A stretch of DNA of 64,000 nt. It comes from Roseicyclus mahoneyensis (GTDB lineage: Bacteria > Pseudomonadota > Alphaproteobacteria > Rhodobacterales > Rhodobacteraceae). The stretch lies in the NCBI RefSeq assembly GCF_003148775.1, contig NZ_QGGW01000008.1:1-64000 (forward strand). Reading direction: 5' to 3'. The notes beneath the pieces were generated by a model. The model worked only from the letters and a program-made list of their open reading frames with translations. It was not told where the DNA came from and did no database searches. The stretch's first letter is position 1; each line of letters opens with the position of its first letter. Shown here one piece after another: positions 7,660-17,162 of this stretch. The position numbers and the translations under genes are program-made.

Positions 7660-8509
7660 GTCAAAGGCTGCCGATGGAGGGTTGCGGCCCTCTGGGCGCT
7701 CTGGGCGCCGCCGACCGCGGGCCGGTCATGGCAACGGTCGGGCGACAGGTCGAATCCGACCAGCGCCACCAAATTGGCACGATCCCATCCCCGAAATCGC
7801 GGCATCTGCTGCGACCGGAGTTGTGCCTATGTAGGTCGAATGGATGCAGTCCGGGCCACCCATGCATGCAGTGCAATGGCCTCGTGAGAGGTGAAATTCC
7901 TTTACCCGCAAGACTCATTACTACCCGCCTGACTCACCACTTGCCTGTGAAGCAATCAAAATTTTTTGGATATCGAAACTTTGATTCCCGGCAGTCCTGA
8001 ATGCATGCAGCGTTGATGCGCGCTGACCGGCTGTCAATTCTCCATTCGGTCGAACCTGAAGAAACTGGCCGTTCCGAGGTCATGGGGCAGTGGAAGTGCC
8101 ACACTCGTGAACATGCGTGTCGCGCCCTGCGCCGCGCTTCAAGGCCGCAACCATGCTATCCCGAAGCCGTCGTGAAGACCGAAGAAGGGGGTCGTTGGAC
8201 AGAAGGTTCTCCCATGCCCATCGGTCTTCTTCCCGCGCTCCGTCCTGCTCGGGTCGCCCGAAAACGGCTGTATCGTCGGTCAAGACCCTGCCTTGCCGCT
8301 CCGGTACGTCCGGATCCGTCTCGAAATGGCCTGCAATGGCGGTGCCCATACGCTGTTCAACATGGCCGCCGCGGCCCAAGTTGTATGGCTGCGACGTGGT
8401 CGCGGCTTGGGACATGCAAGAACGCGAGCCATTGCTCGCCCGCTCCTCGCAGCGAGATGAAAGGTCGATCGTAGGCCCGGCGCAAAAGCGCCGACTTGAA
8501 GCTGTCGGA
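7660..8509. other. 850-bp stretch without a recognisable gene
   Basis: Several open frames of 60-167 codons exist, but their third-position GC is low for this genome and none shows a motif. An AT-rich patch at about 7895-7990 could hold the promoter of the Hpt operon, which reads leftward from 7659. The string ATGCATGCAG occurs twice (about 7863 and 8001). Nothing else stands out. Confidence 0.5.
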
Positions 8510-9280
8510 TCATTCGTCCTTGTCGGTGCAGACGATCCTCGTGCCCCAGCCGCGGCAGGCCTCCAACAGCGCGGGCGGCGGGGGGGCGTCGGTGTAGAAG
8601 GTGGCGATCTGGGCCAATGACCCGATGCGCGCAGGGGCGCGGCGCTGGAATTTGGACCGATCCGCGACCAGAAAGCTGCGGCGCGACTGGCTCAGGATGG
8701 TCTGGCTGACCCCGACCTCCTGAATGTCGTAGTCCAGCATGTCACCATCCCCATCGAGGGCCGAGCAGCTGATCACGGCAAGGTCGAACTTGAACTGTCG
8801 GATCGCATGCGTCGTGATCGTGCCCACAAGACCGCCATCGGATCGCCGCAGCAGCCCGCCCACCACGATGATCTCGCAGGCCGGGTTCTCGACGAGGATG
8901 TTGGCCACATTCATGTTGTTGGTCAGGACCATGATGTCACGATGTTTCATCAGGGCATGGGCGACCGCCTCGGTGGTGGTGCCGATGTTGAGAAACAGCG
9001 AGGACCCGTTCGGGATGTCGCGCACGCAGCGCGCGGCGATGGCGGCCTTTGCGGCGTCATGCAGGCCGCGCCGGTCCTCGTAGCCGATATTGGTGATCGT
9101 CGACTGAAGCACCGCACCCCCGTGCACGCGTTCCAGTTTGCCCTGTGCGGCCAGTTCGGAGAGGTCACGCCGCACCGTCTGCAGCGTCACGTTGAAATGA
9201 TCCGCCAGCGCGTCGACAGAGACCCGCCCATCGCGCCGCGCGATGCTGAGGATTTCGGGCAGGCGCAGGCTTTGCGACAT
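8510..9280 (-). CDS. glpR: DeoR-family repressor of glycerol 3-phosphate genes (GlpR)
   Basis: The protein has 256 residues. The N-terminal DeoR helix-turn-helix (residues 1-57) contains VSVDALADHFNVTLQTVRRD and the family hallmark GKLERVHGGAVL. The C-terminal DeoRC sugar-phosphate sensor (about 75-235) contains GSSLFLNIGTTTEAVAHAL, LTNNMNVA and DLAVISCSALD. It is divergent from glpD-glpK with a 237-bp AT-rich gap. This arrangement supports it as the repressor that releases DNA when glycerol 3-phosphate binds. Start ATG 9280. Confidence 0.92.
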   Translation of the reverse strand: MSQSLRLPEILSIARRDGRVSVDALADHFNVTLQTVRRDLSELAAQGKLERVHGGAVLQSTITNIGYEDRRGLHDAAKAAIAARCVRDIPNGSSLFLNIGTTTEAVAHALMKHRDIMVLTNNMNVANILVENPACEIIVVGGLLRRSDGGLVGTITTHAIRQFKFDLAVISCSALDGDGDMLDYDIQEVGVSQTILSQSRRSFLVADRSKFQRRAPARIGSLAQIATFYTDAPPPPALLEACRGWGTRIVCTDKDE

Positions 9281-9403
9281 TGGAGGGCTCCGGGCGGCGG
9301 AATGATTCGCGCCGCTGGTCGCGTGTATTTTCGTATCGAGGGTATTTCCGCGGGCGTCGGTCAGGCAATACGGAACAAAAAAGAAACATTTAGACCGTTT
9401 TGG

Positions 9404-9424
9404 TTCGATTTATTGTATAGCGAA
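9404..9424. promoter_or_regulatory. Candidate GlpR operator in the glpR-glpD divergent region
   Basis: TTCG at 9404-9407 and CGAA at 9421-9424 form an inverted repeat with a 13-base AT-rich centre. DeoR/GlpR proteins commonly use TTCG..CGAA half sites. A second TTCG cluster lies at about 9436-9472. The whole 9281-9517 gap is the most AT-rich DNA of this region and must hold both divergent promoters. Confidence 0.35.
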
Positions 9425-9517
9425 AATATAACTGTGAAAATTCATTCGTTCTTGTGCGATATGGTTCGGTTTCGCTATTCTGCGTGTAGGAACGGACGCG
9501 GATCATAGGGGGCGCGG

Positions 9518-11146
9518 ATGGCACGGCATCACCACGCAAGTGACCCTTGCGACCTGCTGATCATCGGCGGCGGGATAAACGGGTGCGGGATTGCGCGCGA
9601 TGCTGCCGGGCGGGGCTTGTCCGTGGTGCTGGCCGAGAAGGGCGATCTTGCCGGCGCGACCTCGTCGGCCTCGACCAAGCTGTTCCATGGCGGGCTGCGT
9701 TACCTTGAGTATTTCGAATTCCGGCTGGTGCGTGAGGCGCTGATGGAGCGCGAGATCTTGCTGCGCGCCATGCCCCATATCAGCTGGCCCATGCGCTTCG
9801 TGCTGCCCTATCACGCCGAGATGCGGTTCGAGAGCGCAACGCCCACCTCAAGGCTCCTGTCCTTGGTCCTGCCGTGGATGAAGGGGCGGCGCCCGGCATG
9901 GCTCATCCGGCTGGGCCTGTTTCTCTATGACGGGCTCGGCGGGCGCAAGATCTTGCCCGCGACGCAGACCCTGTCGCTCAAGGGCACGTCCGAGGGGGCG
10001 CCGCTGCACGACCGCTTTGCCAAGGCTTTCGAGTATTCCGATTGCTGGGTCGAGGACAGCCGCCTTGTGGTCCTGAACGCCCGCGATGCCGAGGCGCGTG
10101 GCGCCACCATCCTGACCCGGAGCGAGGTCATCTCGGCCGAGGCACTGGACGGGCTGTGGCATGTCACAATTGCGCAAGGCGAGGAGCGCAGAACGATCCG
10201 CGCGCGCATGCTGGTGAATGCCGCGGGACCGTGGGTCGGCGATGTGATACATGGCAAGCTGCGTCTCAACATCCGCGAAACCGTGCGGCTGGTGCGCGGC
10301 AGCCATATCGTGACGCGCAAGCTTTACGATCACGACAAATGCTATTTCTTTCAGGGCAAGGATGGCCGGATCATCTTTGCCATCCCCTATGAGCAGGATT
10401 TCACGCTGATCGGCACGACCGATGCCGAACATCATGATCCCGCGCAAGAACCGGTCTGCACCGATGCGGAACGCGATTACCTCTGTGCCTTTGCCAGTCA
10501 GTATTTCAAGCGACCTGTCACGCCCGCGGATGTGGTCTGGTCCTATTCCGGCGTCCGCCCGCTCTATGACGACGGCGCAAGCTCGGCCACCGCCGCGACC
10601 CGCGATTACACGCTCAAGGTCGACCGGTCGACGGGGGCGCCGGTCCTCAACATCTTTGGCGGCAAGATCACGACCTACCGCCGTCTTACCGAAGCCGCGC
10701 TGGACAAGATCGGGGCGCACCTGCCGCTCGCCGCGGGCGCATGGACAGCGGGCGTGCCCTTGCCGGGCGGGGATTTTCCCCATGACAAGGTCGACGCCCT
10801 CATCGGGGACCTGATGCACGACTATCCGTTCCTGACCGATGTCTGGGCGCGCCGCCTGATCCGGGCATACGGGACGCAAGCGCGCGAGGTGCTGGGCGAT
10901 GCCAGCACGGCGGACGGGCTGGGGCGCGATTTCGGCGCGACCTTGACCGAGGCCGAGGTTGTCTGGCTCATGCGCCACGAATATGCCCGCTCGGCCGAGG
11001 ATATCTTGTGGCGTCGCAGCAAGCTTGGCCTGCGTTTGGACGCGGCCGAGGCGCGCGCGCTGGGGGACTGGATGGCTGGCCATCCGACGCAGGACGCAGC
11101 GGATCAGCCCCGAACCGCACGGCGCGCCGGCGGCGGGCTGGTGTGA
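9518..11146 (+). CDS. glpD: Glycerol-3-phosphate dehydrogenase (FAD, aerobic type)
   Basis: This 542-residue flavoprotein oxidises sn-glycerol 3-phosphate to dihydroxyacetone phosphate and passes electrons to quinone at the inner membrane. The FAD-binding Rossmann motif is at residues 11-30 (DLLIIGGGINGCGIARDAAG). The family blocks SSASTKLFHGGLRYLEY and FGGKITTYRRL are intact, and a GlpD-type C-terminal domain follows (RLIRAYGTQAREVL, HEYARSAEDILWRR). It is divergent from glpR and followed by glpK 66 bases later on the same strand, so the two probably form one GlpR-controlled operon. No glycerol facilitator or glycerol-3-phosphate importer is next to them. Confidence 0.96.
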   Translation: MARHHHASDPCDLLIIGGGINGCGIARDAAGRGLSVVLAEKGDLAGATSSASTKLFHGGLRYLEYFEFRLVREALMEREILLRAMPHISWPMRFVLPYHAEMRFESATPTSRLLSLVLPWMKGRRPAWLIRLGLFLYDGLGGRKILPATQTLSLKGTSEGAPLHDRFAKAFEYSDCWVEDSRLVVLNARDAEARGATILTRSEVISAEALDGLWHVTIAQGEERRTIRARMLVNAAGPWVGDVIHGKLRLNIRETVRLVRGSHIVTRKLYDHDKCYFFQGKDGRIIFAIPYEQDFTLIGTTDAEHHDPAQEPVCTDAERDYLCAFASQYFKRPVTPADVVWSYSGVRPLYDDGASSATAATRDYTLKVDRSTGAPVLNIFGGKITTYRRLTEAALDKIGAHLPLAAGAWTAGVPLPGGDFPHDKVDALIGDLMHDYPFLTDVWARRLIRAYGTQAREVLGDASTADGLGRDFGATLTEAEVVWLMRHEYARSAEDILWRRSKLGLRLDAAEARALGDWMAGHPTQDAADQPRTARRAGGGLV

Positions 11147-11212
11147 TCTGGACAGGGGCGGCCGCGTAAGCTGAAACCGGGTCACGGACCAATTCGGGGG
11201 AGGAGGACGGAC

Positions 11213-12700
11213 ATGGGGCATATTCTGGCGCTCGATCAGGGCACGACGTCGAGCCGCGGCATCGTTTTCGACAGCGCAATGCGGATCGTCGGCCTTGCGC
11301 AGGAGGAATTTCCGCAACACTATCCTGCCTCCGGCTGGGTGGAGCATGACCCCTCCGACCTCTGGGCCACCGCGGCCGCGACGGCGCGTGCCGCGATTGA
11401 GAAGGCGGGCCTGCATGCGTCTGACATCGCGGCCATCGGCATTACCAACCAGCGCGAGACGACCCTGATCTGGGACCGCTCGACCGGCAAGCCGATCCAC
11501 AACGCCATCGTCTGGCAAGACCGCCGCACCGCCGATTTCTGCGCCAAGCTGCGCGAGGGTGGCCATGAGCCGATGATAACCGCCCGCACAGGGCTTTTGG
11601 CCGATCCCTATTTCTCGGCCACCAAGGTGAAATGGCTGCTCGACCACGTGGATGGCGCGCGCGACCGGGCGCGTAAGGGGGAACTGGCTTTTGGCACGGT
11701 CGACAGCTGGCTGATCTGGAACCTGACGGGCGGGCGCGCGCATGTGACCGATGCCACCAATGCCGCGCGCACGATGCTTTACGACATCCACAAGGGCCGG
11801 TGGAGCCGCACGATCTGCGATCTTTTCGACATTCCCATGGCGTTGTTGCCCGAGGTGCGCGATTGCGCCGCCGAATTCGGGATGACGCGCGCGGATCTGT
11901 TCGGGCGCGAAATCCCCATTCTGGGCGTTGCGGGCGATCAGCAGGCGGCGACCATCGGACAGGCCTGTTTCACTCCCGGGATGATGAAATCGACCTATGG
12001 CACCGGCTGTTTCGCGGTTCTCAACACCGGGGATGCCGCCGTCGCCTCGACCAACAAGCTACTGACAACCATCGCCTACCAGCTTGACGGCAAGCCGACC
12101 TATGCGCTGGAAGGCTCGATCTTCATCGCGGGCGCGGTGGTGCAATGGTTGCGCGACGGGCTCAAGGTCATCCGTGCCGCCCCCGAGACGCAAGGGCTGG
12201 CCGATATCGCCGATCCCGCGCAGGACCTGATCCTTGTGCCTGCCTTCGTTGGACTTGGCGCGCCCTATTGGGCGCCCGAGGCGCGCGGGGCCATTTTCGG
12301 GATGACCCGCAATTCCGGCCCGGCGGAGTTTGCCCGCGCGGCGCTGCAATCGGTGGGCTACCAGACCCGCGACCTGCTCGAAGCGATGCAGGCCGATTGG
12401 GCGCGGGATGGCGCGCAGCCGTCCTTGCGCGTCGATGGAGGAATGGCCGCGAATGATTACGCGATGCAGTTCCTGTCCGACATCATCGGTGCCCCCGTGG
12501 ACCGGCCCGCTGTGCTGGAGACGACGGCGCTGGGGGCGGCATGGCTGGCGGGCACACGCGCCGGCGTCTGGCCCGACATGGACGGATTTGCCGCCACATG
12601 GGCGATGGAACAGCAGTTCACCCCTGCTATGGCCTGCGACACCCGTAACGCACGCTACACGCGCTGGAAGCGGGCGGTGAACGCCGTGCTGAGCGTCTAG
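11213..12700 (+). CDS. glpK: Glycerol kinase
   Basis: The 495-residue FGGY-family kinase phosphorylates glycerol to sn-glycerol 3-phosphate. The N-terminus [20 protein letters not shown] and the blocks [36 protein letters not shown] and STYGTGCF are diagnostic. Its length equals that of E. coli GlpK. A strong GGGGAGGAGG ribosome binding site lies 6-8 bases before ATG 11213. It acts directly before GlpD, which is encoded upstream. Confidence 0.97.
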   Translation: MGHILALDQGTTSSRGIVFDSAMRIVGLAQEEFPQHYPASGWVEHDPSDLWATAAATARAAIEKAGLHASDIAAIGITNQRETTLIWDRSTGKPIHNAIVWQDRRTADFCAKLREGGHEPMITARTGLLADPYFSATKVKWLLDHVDGARDRARKGELAFGTVDSWLIWNLTGGRAHVTDATNAARTMLYDIHKGRWSRTICDLFDIPMALLPEVRDCAAEFGMTRADLFGREIPILGVAGDQQAATIGQACFTPGMMKSTYGTGCFAVLNTGDAAVASTNKLLTTIAYQLDGKPTYALEGSIFIAGAVVQWLRDGLKVIRAAPETQGLADIADPAQDLILVPAFVGLGAPYWAPEARGAIFGMTRNSGPAEFARAALQSVGYQTRDLLEAMQADWARDGAQPSLRVDGGMAANDYAMQFLSDIIGAPVDRPAVLETTALGAAWLAGTRAGVWPDMDGFAATWAMEQQFTPAMACDTRNARYTRWKRAVNAVLSV

Positions 12701-12747
12701 GGTCTGTTTCGGGCTCTTGCCACCGGATAGACCAGTCGCCTTCCGGT

Positions 12748-14268
12748 TCAGGTCGTCTTGTCGGCCTTGCGCCCGCGCTGCAGCAGTTTCACCAAGGGCA
12801 GGAAAATCAGGATCAGGGCGATCACGGTGATCGGTCCGGCCACAGGACGGGTGAAGAAGATCGACGGATCGCCTTGCGACAGCAAAAGCGACTGCCGCAG
12901 CGTCGGCTCCGCGATCGGACCAAGGACGATGGCCAGAACGGCGGGCGCCAAGGGGTAATCCAGACGGCGGAGCACAAAAGCGGCGATGCCGAAGATCAAG
13001 ATCAGCCAGATGTCGAACATGTCCCGCGTCGCGGCATAGCCCCCGGCAACGGAGAGCACGAAGATCATCGGCGCAAGGATCGTGAAGGGCATGCGCAGCA
13101 TCCAGATGAAGACCGGGATGAAGGCAAGGTTGATGATCAGCGCCGCGATGTTCGAGATGTAGAACGATCCGATCAGGCCCCAGACAAACTCCGATTCCTC
13201 GATGAACAGGCGCGGGCCGGGCGTGAGGCCCCAGATCACCATGCCGCCGAGCAAGATCGCCGTCGTGGGCGAACCGGGGATGCCCAGCGTCAGCATCGGC
13301 AGCATCGATCCGGTCGAGGCGGAGTTGTTCGCAGCCTCAGGCGCGGCCACTCCGTCGGGCGTGCCGCGGCCGTAGTCCTGGGGATTGCGCGACATCATCT
13401 TGGCCACGCCATAGGACATCAGCGAGGCGGGTGTCGCGCCTGCCGCCGGCAAGATGCCCACGAAAAACCCGATGCACGATCCGATGGCCGTGCCGCGCCA
13501 ACCGCGCCGCGTGGCCTCGGCCGCGTCGGCGACCATGCCGCGCGCCGTCATCTTGGGGGGGGTGCTTTCGGCCTCGTCGCGGGATTGTTCGATCGTCCAG
13601 AGCATCTCGCCGATGCCATAGACACCGATCGCCAGCACCAGAAAGCCGATGCCCTGCAAGAAGCCGGTGATGTCGAACAGCACGAGACGCGGCGCCCCGG
13701 AAATCTGGTCGAATCCGACCGCCCCCAGCACCAGCCCCAGACAGATCGACAAGATCGTCTTGGGAATGTCGTCGCCGCCCAGACCGACGAAGGTGGCAAA
13801 GGCCAGCAGCATAAGGGCAAAGATTTCGGGCGGGCCGAAGGACAGGGCGACGCTGGCCAGAACCGGCGCGAAGGCGGTGAAGATCACGTTGGCGACCGTG
13901 CCGCCCACGAAGGAGGCCAGCGCCGCTGTGACCAGCGCAAGGCTGGCCCGGCCCTGTCGCGCCAGCGGTCTGCCGTCGAAGGTGGTTGCCACAGCGGTTG
14001 AGGCGCCCGGAATGCCCAGCGTGATTGACGAGATCGCCCCGCCATACATCGCGCCATAGTAGATCGCGGCCAGAAAGATGATCGCCCCGCTGGGAGGCAC
14101 GAGAAAGGTGATCGGCAGCAAGATCGCCACACCATTGACCGACCCAAGGCCCGGCATGGCGCCGATGAACAGGCCGACCGTCACGCCGATCAGGATCAGA
14201 AGAAGGTTCAGCGGCTGCAGCGCGACCAGCATGCCGCTGCCCAGCAGGGAGAGGATTTCCACGGTCAA
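12748..14268 (-). CDS. tctA: Tripartite tricarboxylate transporter, large membrane subunit TctA
   Basis: The protein has about 504-506 residues with about 12 membrane helices. TctA hallmarks are GLFIGAMPGLGSVNGVAILL near the N-terminus, FLAAIYYGAMYGGAISSITL, LGIPGSPTTAILLGGMVIWG and GTPDGVAAPEAANN. It is the channel-forming subunit that works with TctB and the periplasmic TctC to import a carboxylate. The start is TTG 14268 or, giving MEILSLLGSG, GTG 14262; an AAGGCGGG run precedes both. The upstream tctB stop is 7 bases away, so the order of transcription is tctC-tctB-tctA. Confidence 0.95.
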   Translation of the reverse strand: MTVEILSLLGSGMLVALQPLNLLLILIGVTVGLFIGAMPGLGSVNGVAILLPITFLVPPSGAIIFLAAIYYGAMYGGAISSITLGIPGASTAVATTFDGRPLARQGRASLALVTAALASFVGGTVANVIFTAFAPVLASVALSFGPPEIFALMLLAFATFVGLGGDDIPKTILSICLGLVLGAVGFDQISGAPRLVLFDITGFLQGIGFLVLAIGVYGIGEMLWTIEQSRDEAESTPPKMTARGMVADAAEATRRGWRGTAIGSCIGFFVGILPAAGATPASLMSYGVAKMMSRNPQDYGRGTPDGVAAPEAANNSASTGSMLPMLTLGIPGSPTTAILLGGMVIWGLTPGPRLFIEESEFVWGLIGSFYISNIAALIINLAFIPVFIWMLRMPFTILAPMIFVLSVAGGYAATRDMFDIWLILIFGIAAFVLRRLDYPLAPAVLAIVLGPIAEPTLRQSLLLSQGDPSIFFTRPVAGPITVIALILIFLPLVKLLQRGRKADKTT

Positions 14269-14275
14269 GCCCGCC

Positions 14276-14779
14276 TTAGTAGATGATTTCGTACAAGATG
14301 TCGAAGATCGGGTCGGTGAAGGGCATGCCCGACGGCATGGTGATCTGCATCGCGCCTTCGAAGAAGAAGAAGAACAGCAGCGGGACCGAAACCGCCAGCC
14401 CGAGGCTCAAGGCCCAGGAATGGCGGCCAAGAAACTTGAGGTAATAGAGCAAGAAGACCGCGATCGCGCCATACATAGAGATCACATCGATCAGCGCGAC
14501 AAACACGACCAGCCCGCCGCCGACCAGCCCCACCATGCGCCAACCGTAGCCGTCCAGAAACGGCTCGTCCGACTGCGAGGGGGGGCTGGTCTTGCGCCAC
14601 CAGTTGAAGGCGATGAAGCCGCAGCACACCAGCATGACCCCGGACAGCCAGAAGGGCCACAGACCGCCGCCGGGACCGCGCCCGCTGACAAATCCGATCG
14701 GCAGTTCCGTGCTCTTCACCATCAGGTAGATGGAAAACAGCGCAAGAACTCCGGCCGTCACGATTTCAGCGTAGCGCAT
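14276..14779 (-). CDS. tctB: Tripartite tricarboxylate transporter, small membrane subunit TctB
   Basis: This is a 167-residue membrane protein with four hydrophobic segments. It starts MRYAEIVTAGVLALFSIYLM, followed by the TctB-type G.GPGGGLWPFWLSGVMLVC stretch (residues about 35-55). It is poorly conserved in general, but its position between tctC and tctA and its size are typical. The gaps are 48 bases to tctC and 7 bases to tctA. Confidence 0.88.
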   Translation of the reverse strand: MRYAEIVTAGVLALFSIYLMVKSTELPIGFVSGRGPGGGLWPFWLSGVMLVCCGFIAFNWWRKTSPPSQSDEPFLDGYGWRMVGLVGGGLVVFVALIDVISMYGAIAVFLLYYLKFLGRHSWALSLGLAVSVPLLFFFFFEGAMQITMPSGMPFTDPIFDILYEIIY

Positions 14780-14827
14780 TCAGCCGCCCTCCCCCCTGCC
14801 GTCCTTCAGATCGTCATCGACGGGTGA

Positions 14828-15799
14828 TCAGCCGTCGAGCTGTGCCAAGAGCGCGCGGTGGGTTTCAACCTGCGTTTCCCAGTACCGGCGCTGCTCCTCG
14901 GCATCCATCCACAGGGGCGACATGCTTTCGGATTCGAGATAGGCCTGCCATTCCTCGGTCTCGTAGATCTGGGTGAAGAGCGTCTGATAATAGGCCGCCG
15001 CTTCATCGGACATGCCGGGCGCGCCGACGACCGCACGCTGGTTGTAGTACGAGAAATCATGGCCCAGTTCGCGCAGCGTGGGCACGTCGGGAAAGCCCGG
15101 CATCCGCTCGTCCGAGAAGGCGAGCAGGGGCACAACATCCCCGGATTCAAAGAAGCCTTTGGCCTCCGAGGGGTTGTTCACGGTCGCCATGACCTGCTGG
15201 CCGGCAAGGTCACGCGCCACGGCGCCACCGCCGTCATAGGGAATGTAGGTGACCTCGAGATCATAGGCGCTGGCCATGAAGGCGATCACGATCGAATCTT
15301 CCTGGCCCGTGCCCGTGCCGCCCATGACGTATTCGCCGTTCATCGACCGTGCCTGTTCGACGAACTGATCCATGGTGGTGATGCCCGAGTCGCGGTGCAC
15401 CCACAAGATGAACGGATCGACGCCCATCATCGCGATCGGCGTGAAGGTCTGGATGTCTATGCCGAGGTTTGCTTGCCGCAGCGGCGTCGTGAAGAACGAA
15501 TTGAGCGTCACGAGGATCGTGTGGTCGGGATCTGAGGTGTTGTTCAGATGCAAAAGCGCCTCGGCACCCGACCCGCCGCCCTGGTTGTTGGGCACAAGCG
15601 GGCGGTTCGTCAGGTCGTAGCGTTCCGCCACCGACTGGATGAACCGGGCGATCTGGTCGGCGCCGCCGCCCGGGCCCGCCATGATCACGAAATCGATCGG
15701 TCGCCGCGGTTGCCAATCTTGGGCAAGGGCCGCCATCGGTGTGGTTGCAAGAAGTCCCGCGCAGGACATGGTCAGGAAAACGCGTTTGGTGATCGACAT
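14828..15799 (-). CDS. tctC: Tripartite tricarboxylate transporter, periplasmic binding protein TctC
   Basis: The protein has 323 residues with a signal peptide (MSITKRVFLTMSCAGLLATT, cleavage after MAALA). The mature part shows the Bug/TctC fold signatures RRPIDFVIMAGPGGGADQIA and PNNQGGGSGAEALLHLN. I chose ATG 15799 because GGAGGAG lies 7 bases upstream and the signal peptide starts there; the frame stays open 87 bases further upstream without a better site. It captures the substrate, probably a carboxylate, for TctAB. The ligand cannot be told from sequence. Confidence 0.93.
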   Translation of the reverse strand: MSITKRVFLTMSCAGLLATTPMAALAQDWQPRRPIDFVIMAGPGGGADQIARFIQSVAERYDLTNRPLVPNNQGGGSGAEALLHLNNTSDPDHTILVTLNSFFTTPLRQANLGIDIQTFTPIAMMGVDPFILWVHRDSGITTMDQFVEQARSMNGEYVMGGTGTGQEDSIVIAFMASAYDLEVTYIPYDGGGAVARDLAGQQVMATVNNPSEAKGFFESGDVVPLLAFSDERMPGFPDVPTLRELGHDFSYYNQRAVVGAPGMSDEAAAYYQTLFTQIYETEEWQAYLESESMSPLWMDAEEQRRYWETQVETHRALLAQLDG

Positions 15800-15931
15800 G
15801 GCAACTCCTCCTCCATCGAAGACACGACCGCGCGACCCGAACTCCCCCCGGGCCGCTGCGGCTTCGTGAGGGTAATTATCTTTCAACAGAGTATGTTCAA
15901 GTATTATTTCCTTGCGTGACGAAATTTTATT

Positions 15932-16786
15932 TCAATGACCCATGACAACAGGGATGTTTGCTTTGTCCACAACGGATTGTGTGTTGCCTCCGAACAGCGT
16001 CTCGCGCTCGTGGCTTTGGCCATAGGCACCCATGATCAGCAGGCTCGCGCCAGCCTCGACGGTCTTGTCCAGTAGCGCCAGACCGGGATTGCGGGCCTCG
16101 AACCTGTGCACCTCTGCCGTGATGCCTCGAAGCCGGTAGTAATCCACGAGGTCCTCTGGGCTTGCCGTATGATGCTCGCCCCGCCCGGCAGTCAGGACCG
16201 TGACCTTTTCGGCGGCGCTGGCCAGATCGAGGGTCAGCGCCACCGTTCGCGCCGCCTCCAGCGATCCGTTCCAGGCGACAGCGACATGGGCCCCGAACTG
16301 CGGTCCGACCGCGGCATGGGGCTGGCACATGAGGATCGGACGACCCGTCTGGAAGAGCCCTGATTTCAAGGCATTGGTTCCAAGGTTTCGGTCTCGGTCG
16401 GGCTTGGCCACGACGATGAGATCGGCCAGCCGCCCGTTGTGCTTGATGACATCGGCCATGCGCCCGAATTCCTCGATGAACTGGACGCTGGCATGGCTGC
16501 CATCGGGCCGGTCGGTCTCGTTCAGGTCAAGAGCGCCCGCCATCTTGTGCAAGGCCTCTCGCAGCGCCGTTTCCTCCTGATTGGCCAACTCGGCCGCCTG
16601 CGCGACGATGTTGGCCCGTGCGAAGGACGGCAGCGACAGGCCCTGGGGCATCATGTCCTCGGGGCGCGCGCGGCAATGGGCGACGATGATGTGCGCCCGA
16701 TGCCTGTGTGCAAGCGATGCCGCATGAGCCAGTACGGTTTCGCCCATGCCATCCCCGCGCACGGGAACGAGTATTCGTGCAAGCAT
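15932..16786 (-). CDS. Universal stress protein, two-domain type
   Basis: This 284-residue protein has two UspA-like halves. The N-terminal half (MLARILVPVRGDGMGETVLA) is degenerate in its nucleotide loop. The C-terminal half (HVAVAWNGSLEAARTVALTL, then LLIMGAYGQSHERETLFGGN) carries a recognisable G..G.....G(S/N) ATP-binding loop. It lies 132 bases upstream of tctC on the same strand. The gap holds an AT-rich segment (about 15870-15925) that could serve as a separate tctCBA promoter. Its role is probably stress-linked, with no more specific evidence. Confidence 0.88.
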   Translation of the reverse strand: MLARILVPVRGDGMGETVLAHAASLAHRHRAHIIVAHCRARPEDMMPQGLSLPSFARANIVAQAAELANQEETALREALHKMAGALDLNETDRPDGSHASVQFIEEFGRMADVIKHNGRLADLIVVAKPDRDRNLGTNALKSGLFQTGRPILMCQPHAAVGPQFGAHVAVAWNGSLEAARTVALTLDLASAAEKVTVLTAGRGEHHTASPEDLVDYYRLRGITAEVHRFEARNPGLALLDKTVEAGASLLIMGAYGQSHERETLFGGNTQSVVDKANIPVVMGH

Positions 16787-16985
16787 CCCTGTTCCTCCCC
16801 TGTGGTGCCGCGCACCCTCCTCCGGGCGCCGGACAACCGTTTCACGTGCAAGGTATAGCGCGAATTTTCTGGGAGCGATGAGGAAAACTTGGCCAAGCTT
16901 CGCTGGGGCTCACGGCTTAGGCTGACCACCGCGCTCCGCCGGTCGGCGCGATGGTCCAGTTGACCTTGTTATGCGAAAGGATTTC

Positions 16986-17060
16986 TGGCTGGGGTGGTAG
17001 GATTCGAACCTACGGTACACGGTACCAAAAACCGCTGCCTTACCGCTTGGCTACACCCCA
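16986..17060 (-). tRNA. tRNA-Gln (anticodon TTG)
   Basis: On the minus strand a 75-base cloverleaf begins TGGGGTG and ends CACCCCAG with an encoded CCA. The D arm is AGCCAAGCGGTAAGGC. The anticodon loop TTTTGGT gives TTG. The T arm contains GGTTCGAATCC. All stems pair. It reads CAA and CAG codons. Confidence 0.97.
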
Positions 17061-17162
17061 ACCGTGCCGCGCTAGTTACGCTGCAAGCCGCGGGGGATCA
17101 AGACCCTGAAACGACAATTCTCACGCTTTCTAAACGCGGCTTTTCCAGCGCCCCGAGGTGGC

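Noticed and set aside
8080-8415. 111-codon minus-strand frame in the gap between the Hpt operon and glpR
   Set aside because: Third-position GC is clearly lower than in real genes here, there is no ribosome binding site and no recognisable motif. It could be a gene remnant, but I cannot support it.
9848-11791. 647-codon antisense frame over glpD and glpK
   Set aside because: It crosses two genes with full enzyme motifs on the other strand and shows no start signal or motif.
14828-15886. Longer TctC starting at 15886
   Set aside because: The extra 29 residues precede a good signal peptide that starts at ATG 15799 with a strong ribosome binding site.
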